From Bacteroidales bacterium UBA1064 (GTDB taxonomy: Bacteria > Bacteroidota > Bacteroidia > Bacteroidales > Tenuifilaceae), in contig DCDD01000196.1 of assembly GCA_002316235.1 (NCBI GenBank), positions 1 to 8,060 on the forward strand: DNA of 8,060 bases, read 5' to 3'. Below, piece after piece: positions 6,693-8,060 of this stretch. The first letter of the stretch is position 1. Every line of letters starts with the position of its first letter. The position numbers and the translations under genes are program-made. The notes below the pieces were generated by a model. The model searched no databases and was not told the DNA's origin. It saw only the letters and a program-made list of their open reading frames with translations.

Positions 6693-7154
6693 ATGAAGAA
6701 TATTGATGAAATAGACGGCAAGTTGCTAAACATACTCCAGGACAACAGCAGGGTAACCATCAGGGAGCTATCCGAGAAGCTTCATCTTTCTACCACTCCT
6801 ATTCATGAGCGAATTAAAAAGCTTGAAAAATCAGGTATTATCAAGCAGTATGTAACACTGCTCGATCCCAAAATTCTTGGGAAAAAGCTAACAGTATTCA
6901 TTTCGGTGTCGCTTTCAAGCCATGTAAAGGAGGTTATAGACGAGTTTGAGAGGGAAATTAAAGTGATGCCCGAGGTAATGGAGTGCTACTACGTTTCAGG
7001 AACTTGGGATTTTTTTATCAAAATTCAATGTACCGATATGGACGACTACCATAACTTTGTCATAAACCGATTTTCGAGGTTAAAGAATATCACGCAATTT
7101 TACAGCTCGTTTGTAATGTCCGAGTCGAAAGTATCGTATAAGCACCAGCTGTAG
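6693..7154 (+). CDS. Lrp/AsnC family transcriptional regulator
   Basis: A 153-residue DNA-binding regulator with the usual family length and layout. The N-terminal winged helix-turn-helix spans about residues 4-50: IDEIDGKLLNILQDNSR, then VTIRELSEKLHLS as the first helices and TTPIHERIKKLEKSGII as recognition helix and start of the wing. A linker (YVTLLDPKILGKK) leads to the RAM/AsnC effector domain at about 65-148, with VSGTWDFFIKI at 101-111 matching the family's G-x-(Y/W)-D motif in the ligand-binding loop. Such proteins form dimers to octamers and respond to amino acids. The ATG at 6693 gives the standard N-terminus; a TTG three codons upstream is less likely. Its divergent placement next to two PLP enzyme genes suggests it controls them, and itself, in response to an amino acid made or consumed by the pathway. 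The effector cannot be read from sequence. Confidence 0.9.
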   Translation: MKNIDEIDGKLLNILQDNSRVTIRELSEKLHLSTTPIHERIKKLEKSGIIKQYVTLLDPKILGKKLTVFISVSLSSHVKEVIDEFEREIKVMPEVMECYYVSGTWDFFIKIQCTDMDDYHNFVINRFSRLKNITQFYSSFVMSESKVSYKHQL

Positions 7155-8060
7155 CTAGCATGTGTGGCTACTGCTAGATGTAACGTTTTTTTGCAGTTGC
7201 TTTTGAGTTGCCTCGGAGTAAACATTCATAGTTTGAAGGGTAATTGTTTTAATGTTAAATTCCTGAATTACCTTTTCTCTTATGAGGATGGACTCATCCT
7301 TATACTGAACTCGATTTTGAAAGAATTTATTGATTTCTGACAGAAGCGATTCCCGGGTGGGTGGAATACCGTTTATATCAACAAAATTATTCAAACGGTA
7401 TGCCGAATAGTTCCGTAGGTTAACTATACTGCCCATTCTTTTACAGTTCATTGAAATTACGTTGAGGCCGTTAGCCAGCGATTCTACAGCTACTCTTCCA
7501 ACCCCTAGCACCAGCTCGGGTAAAATGTCCTGCTGGTTGAAATTCTCAACGTACCCGCATATTCTTACAACCTCTCTATGTAGGCTCTGGTTTAGTTGGG
7601 ATGCTACTTTTTTTAAATATTCAACCTGCTTTCCTTCACCGAATATCCATAAGCTTGCCTGAGGGAAGCTGGCTGTAACATCGGGCATTAATCCAATAAG
7701 CATGTCAACAACCTCTTTGTGATGGCTATCCATCCGGCTGATGTATGCCATTCCATAAGGAATACGCTTTGGTATAACTTTTTGAAAGTTTATCCCATTT
7801 GGAATCACAACCGATTTGTGGTTGATTTCAGAGTAATATTTTGATACCTTCAGTACTTGATGGCTTACAAAAATAATTTTTGAGGTTCTCGTGCGTGAAA
7901 ACGATGAGCGAAGGTCGAATCTAACTCTGCCATGAACAGTGGCTACTACGGGTGTTCCTGTTATGAATCCTGCCCAACAGGCAGCTAAAATGGATAGACG
8001 CTGATGGGCATGAATTACCTCAATCTGATGTTTTTTTATAAGGTAAATCAAAAAAAAGGT
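7155..8060 (-). CDS. Glycosyltransferase family 4, 5' end missing (cut by window edge)
   Basis: This frame stays open to the right edge (301 codons seen), so the TTG at 8049-8051 is an internal leucine codon and the true start lies outside; about 70-80 N-terminal residues are probably missing. Seen: the end of the N-terminal Rossmann domain (IEVIHAHQRLS, then TPVVATVHGRVRF), the linker VVIPNGINF that opens the C-terminal GT-B domain, ISRMD, IFGEGKQVEYLKK, ICGYVENF, and LGVGRVAVESLANGLNVIS, which holds the conserved Glu of the nucleotide-sugar site. The family transfers sugars from NDP-sugars, typically in surface polysaccharide or lipid glycosylation; donor and acceptor are unknown. The serine-rich tail (TSSSSHTC) is short and variable. 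It converges on the Lrp-type gene with no spacer, and nothing ties it to the catabolic cluster. An A8 run at 8050-8057 is a place where a sequencing error could shift the frame. Confidence 0.85.
   Translation of the reverse strand, partial: TFFLIYLIKKHQIEVIHAHQRLSILAACWAGFITGTPVVATVHGRVRFDLRSSFSRTRTSKIIFVSHQVLKVSKYYSEINHKSVVIPNGINFQKVIPKRIPYGMAYISRMDSHHKEVVDMLIGLMPDVTASFPQASLWIFGEGKQVEYLKKVASQLNQSLHREVVRICGYVENFNQQDILPELVLGVGRVAVESLANGLNVISMNCKRMGSIVNLRNYSAYRLNNFVDINGIPPTRESLLSEINKFFQNRVQYKDESILIREKVIQEFNIKTITLQTMNVYSEATQKQLQKNVTSSSSHTC

Noticed and set aside
7155..7192. Possible rho-independent terminator for the regulator: CTAGCA/TGCTAG hairpin followed by T7
   Set aside because: The stem is only 6 bp and the T-run starts 8 nt after it, too far for a canonical intrinsic terminator; it also lies in the glycosyltransferase coding region.
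8049..8051. TTG as the start of the glycosyltransferase
   Set aside because: The frame remains open to the window edge and the N-terminal Rossmann domain is incomplete, so this is an internal Leu codon of a partial gene.

Overview
The window looks like chromosomal DNA from an anaerobic member of the Bacteroidota, probably Bacteroidales-like; this is inferred. The supporting signs are moderate-to-low G+C with very AT-rich spacers, gene starts without a clear Shine-Dalgarno sequence, a TAnnTTTG-type -7 promoter element, and dispersed-type CTTTGTG repeats in a spacer. No RNA gene, insertion sequence, CRISPR array or phage gene is visible.

Most of the window (1-7154) is one catabolic locus. Read on the minus strand from 6426 leftwards it encodes a fold-type II PLP enzyme of the cysteine synthase/TrpB-like superfamily (494 aa), a threonine-synthase-like PLP enzyme with an N-terminal zinc ribbon (412 aa from its best start), a fused [2Fe-2S]/molybdopterin hydroxylase of the selenium-dependent xanthine dehydrogenase type (855 aa), and the N-terminal part of the amidohydrolase SsnA, which runs off the left edge. 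An Lrp/AsnC-type regulator (153 aa) is transcribed divergently from an AT-rich control region (6427-6692) and is the obvious candidate regulator. At the right edge, convergent with the regulator and with abutting stop codons, is an unrelated glycosyltransferase family 4 gene that lacks its 5' end.

Proposed cooperation: in enterobacteria and clostridia, XdhD-type hydroxylases and SsnA occur with YgfK, HyuA, YgeW, YgeY and the diaminopropionate ammonia-lyase YgeX in anaerobic purine/urate breakdown. Here the hydroxylase would act on a purine or related N-heterocycle and SsnA on a purine-derived amide or amidine bond. The two PLP enzymes could process the amino acid released from the opened ring, with the Lrp-type protein sensing an amino acid. 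The first two roles rest on family knowledge. The PLP role is inference, but the pairing of two different fold-II PLP enzymes with these genes is the most interesting gene-level feature here.

The spacer between the hydroxylase and ssnA (588-965) has no gene but is unusually structured. It holds two adjacent hairpins whose loops share the heptamer AGCCGAA, a small third hairpin, and an inverted pair of CTTTGTG-type repeats. The hydroxylase stop codon lies in a 3 x 7-nt tandem repeat that carries TAA in all three frames.
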